From JASGJS01 sp047601185 (GTDB lineage Bacteria; Pseudomonadota; Gammaproteobacteria; JAURND01): a DNA stretch of 64,000 bases. This document shows positions 61,955-64,000 of the stretch, piece after piece; the first letter of the stretch is position 1; each line of letters opens with the position of its first letter. Under the pieces are notes generated by a model. That model was not told the origin of the DNA. It made no database searches and saw only the letters and a program-made list of their open reading frames with translations. Both the position numbers and the translations under genes were made by a program. The stretch covers positions 930,001-994,000 of the forward strand of contig JASGJS010000001.1 in assembly GCA_047601185.1 (NCBI GenBank), given 5' to 3'.

Positions 61955-63268
61955 ATGCGATTGTATCATAAATTATTTACGCTCTTAACATTACTCGGGT
62001 TATTGTTCATCCCTTTTATGGCCCAAGCGCAAGACGGCGGCTATGATTGGGAAGGCATTGCGGCTTTAGGCGCTGCTCAAGAGGCTTGGAAAGCTGCAGG
62101 CTATCCCGAAAAAGACATGATGGACGCCTTGAAAGCGTTTGCGGAAGCGAATGGTCGGACTGCTGCGGATGCTGGGAAAAAGGAAAATACCATCCCTTTT
62201 AAAGAATCAGCTGATGATCCCTTCTATGATTGGAATGGCTTATTAACAAAATACCGCGGCTATGGTCTAGGGGAATCCCCCACACCGCCGCCTTCTGAGC
62301 CTGTCGATGAAACGCCTGCGCCCAGTGAGCCGGATTATTTGGAACAATTCAAAGGATTAGAAGACGAATTTAAACGCTATCAAGATCTCTGGAAATATGT
62401 CAATGACAATATGGACGGGGCGATTGATTGGGAAGCCATTGCTGAAGAAATGGGTTTTCCGCCCTCTAATCCAGATGATACTTACCAGCGGTTGCGCGAT
62501 CTCAACGAGATCAGCAAAGGCTGGGATGGCTACATGAAAGATAAAGAAGACTGGGGCATGTCAGATGAAGACTGGATGCGCTGGTACTTAGGCCAAAACC
62601 CTAATGATAAAGGCAACTATTGCTTGTTGGATTCCAAGAGCTGTTTGGAAGGTAACAACGATAAGATTAATGACATTAAAAACCGCCCGACCACTGGGGA
62701 ACCGGCCGCTACCAACCCGAATAAGAAAAATAACAAATTAGGGTTTATTGATGTCACCACCATGTTAGAAGGTTTGCGTGCGCAAATTCCGTCTCTGTTA
62801 CGGTTGTTAGTCGCACTCAGTTATGTCACAGGATTTGCGTTCGGCATCATCGCAGTGATGAAGCTGAAACACATAGGCGAAAGAAATGCTTATGGTCACC
62901 AGGGTGGGGGTTTTGCAGGTGCTATCAGTTATGCAGTGGTCGGTGCAATTTTGATTTACTTCCCGACCATGGTACAGGTCAGTACCAATACGTTTATGTC
63001 AGGCGGCGGCGATTTTGGCTACTCCTACTCGTTGAAAACGACAGGGATGGCTTATGAAAGCCTGGTGATGCTGGTGGCTGATATTGTGAGATTAGTGGGA
63101 TATATCGCGTTTTTCCGGGGCTGGTTAATCTTAGTCAAAACCGGAAGTGGACAGCAGCAGCATGGGACAATGTCTAAAGGGATTATTCATATTGTCGGTG
63201 GAATTTTTGCGGTAAACATTCTCACCTCGTGGGAAATATTACGCGCAACATTTGGATATTCCTGGTAG
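61955..63268 (+). CDS. icmC: Dot/Icm protein IcmC (DotE) with a large N-terminal extension
   Basis: Protein of 437 residues. The last 170 (from about 268: MLEGLRAQIPSLLRLLVALSY) correspond to IcmC/DotE, a small polytopic protein of 194 residues in Legionella, with four membrane helices. The first 265 are extra: a signal peptide ending MAQAQD, then an acidic, Trp-rich periplasmic region with three YDW/IDW motifs (DWEGIAALG at 31, DWNGLLTKY at 92, DWEAIAEEM at 158), a Pro linker (105-128) and a Cys pair (C223, C230). The ATG at 61955 follows GGAG; a GTG at 61940 is possible. The extension has no known function. Confidence 0.85.
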   Translation: MRLYHKLFTLLTLLGLLFIPFMAQAQDGGYDWEGIAALGAAQEAWKAAGYPEKDMMDALKAFAEANGRTAADAGKKENTIPFKESADDPFYDWNGLLTKYRGYGLGESPTPPPSEPVDETPAPSEPDYLEQFKGLEDEFKRYQDLWKYVNDNMDGAIDWEAIAEEMGFPPSNPDDTYQRLRDLNEISKGWDGYMKDKEDWGMSDEDWMRWYLGQNPNDKGNYCLLDSKSCLEGNNDKINDIKNRPTTGEPAATNPNKKNNKLGFIDVTTMLEGLRAQIPSLLRLLVALSYVTGFAFGIIAVMKLKHIGERNAYGHQGGGFAGAISYAVVGAILIYFPTMVQVSTNTFMSGGGDFGYSYSLKTTGMAYESLVMLVADIVRLVGYIAFFRGWLILVKTGSGQQQHGTMSKGIIHIVGGIFAVNILTSWEILRATFGYSW

Positions 63269-63292
63269 AGATCAGGCTTATCAATCTTGAAT

Positions 63293-63319
63293 GTAACGAT
63301 TCATACAGAGAATTGTTAC
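63293..63319. promoter_or_regulatory. Inverted repeat upstream of icmD
   Basis: GTAACGATTC and GAATTGTTAC are imperfect complements (one mismatch) around a 7-nt loop, between icmC and icmD. It could be an operator or an RNA hairpin tuning icmD expression. Confidence 0.4.
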
Positions 63320-63346
63320 TATTAACTTAGTATTATGAGGTTTAAA

Positions 63347-63742
63347 ATGGTAAAATTGAAGAAAATCGTCGCCGGTATGGGACTCTTAGGCTTTTTGACA
63401 TTTGGTGCATTGGCTTATGCTGAACCAAGTGATCAAACCATTGGTACGGTAGCAACGCAGGTCACTAATAGCATGGGCGCTATTGGTAAATTAATTACCG
63501 CCGGTGCTTTCGTGGGTGGTTTTGCGTTTGCCTGTGCCGCGGTGTTTAAATTCAAGGCACACAGAGAAAATGCGCAACAAACTCCATTGGGAACCCCTGT
63601 TGCATTTTTAGCAATTGCGGTATTCTTAGTGTTCTTGCCGACTTTACTCGGGACATCCGGTAGCAGTTTATTTAAGGAAAAAACTGCCGGTGGTTTTGAT
63701 GGAAGTGGTGCTGACACATTGGATACTTCAACCGGTGCTTAA
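63347..63742 (+). CDS. icmD: Dot/Icm protein IcmD (DotP), copy 1
   Basis: Small inner-membrane protein of 131 residues (Legionella 132). Signal-like helix ending GALAYAEPS, then two membrane segments (GKLITAGAFVGGFAFACAAVFKF and VAFLAIAVFLVFLPTLL) and an acidic Gly/Asp-rich tail. The ATG at 63347 has GAGG 6 bp upstream; the ATG at 63335 would read through that site. A second copy follows at 63813. Confidence 0.93.
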   Translation: MVKLKKIVAGMGLLGFLTFGALAYAEPSDQTIGTVATQVTNSMGAIGKLITAGAFVGGFAFACAAVFKFKAHRENAQQTPLGTPVAFLAIAVFLVFLPTLLGTSGSSLFKEKTAGGFDGSGADTLDTSTGA

Positions 63743-63752
63743 TCTTCACCTG

Positions 63753-63780
63753 CCTGCCTGAATGTCAGCATTTAGGCAGG
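63753..63780 (+). terminator. Hairpin between the two icmD copies
   Basis: CCTGCCT and AGGCAGG pair around a 14-nt loop, followed by TATTTAAT. It could attenuate transcription between the copies; there is no long T run, so termination would be weak. Confidence 0.45.
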
Positions 63781-63812
63781 TATTTAATCAACTTTAACTT
63801 ATAGGATATTTA

Positions 63813-64000
63813 ATGATGAAATCTTTATTCAGTTTGAAGAAGGTTTTGGCAACTGCTAGCTTATTAGGCTTTTTGGCCATGGGTACAGCGGCTTACGCTG
63901 ATGCAAGTGATCAAACCATTGGTACGGTAGCAACGCAGGTTACTGGTAGCATGAGTGCTGTGGGTAAATTAATTACCGCTGGTGCCTTCGTAGGTGGTTT
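63813..64000 (+). CDS. icmD: IcmD (DotP), copy 2, cut by window edge
   Basis: The first 62 residues are visible. The leader differs from copy 1 (MMKSLFSLKKVLATASLLGF), but from SDQTIGTVATQVT onward it is nearly identical, including identical DNA over about 30 bp (63430-63460 and 63909-63940). It is therefore a tandem duplicate or was homogenised by gene conversion. AGGA lies 6 bp before the first ATG. Confidence 0.88.
   Translation, partial: MMKSLFSLKKVLATASLLGFLAMGTAAYADASDQTIGTVATQVTGSMSAVGKLITAGAFVGG

Overview
The window comes from a gammaproteobacterium of the order Legionellales, outside the genus Legionella and most like Coxiella or Aquicella-type relatives. The main evidence is a contiguous Dot/Icm (type IVB) secretion locus in Coxiella-like order, with an IcmV-DotA pair, DotB-C-D, IcmT-S, IcmQ-P-O-N-L-K-E and IcmG-C-D. 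A second line of evidence is several boxes matching the PmrA consensus known from Legionella and Coxiella. A cytochrome c maturation cluster and ubiquinone genes point to an aerobic respiratory metabolism. No transposase, integrase, CRISPR array or rRNA is present.

Layout. 1-2.7 kb: end of a peptidoglycan/division cluster on the minus strand (murD-ftsW-murG). 3-10.8 kb: housekeeping genes on the plus strand (a phosphodiester-glycosidase-like protein, ubiE-ubiJ-ubiB, pfkA, prfC, asd). 10.8-16.7 kb: an accessory island of lineage-specific membrane proteins, one broken gene and an AnkH-like ankyrin/protease-fold protein; two of these genes carry PmrA-type promoters, so they are probable Dot/Icm effectors. 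16.9-29 kb: pyrC, an LbtU-like outer membrane protein, a Com1/DsbA-like oxidoreductase, sucCD, a thioredoxin-fold lipoprotein, a 1287-residue unknown protein and suhB. 29.2-35.8 kb: ccmABCDEFGH and a very short ccmI. 36.2-42.6 kb: dapA, tRNA-Arg, a small lipoprotein, bamC, purC, tRNA-Ser, tdh, two lipoproteins and tsaB. 43.3-64 kb: the Dot/Icm locus, running off the right end inside a second icmD copy.

The Dot/Icm genes would build one machine: DotC, DotD, DotH (IcmK), DotG (IcmE) and DotF (IcmG) as the envelope core; DotL (IcmO), DotM (IcmP) and IcmS as the substrate-coupling complex; DotB as cytoplasmic ATPase; DotA, IcmV, DotE, DotP, DotI and IcmT as inner-membrane parts; IcmQ with a probable IcmR-like partner. 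Three machine operons and two island genes share a promoter plan of two 9-bp PmrA half-sites 11 bp apart, followed by a -10 box starting exactly 16 bp after the start of the second half-site. This ties the island to the secretion system.

Intergenic DNA is unusually rich in repeats. R2 is a ~170-bp element bounded by GCGGGC hairpins (16 copies or partial copies plus a four-unit 107-bp array). R1 is a ~48-bp CTTCTCCC palindrome (7 copies). R3 and R4 are two hairpin families whose loop and base are constant while the stem arms differ between copies yet stay self-complementary. R2 copies separate almost every Dot/Icm transcription unit. All functional calls are from reading the sequence; no database search was run.
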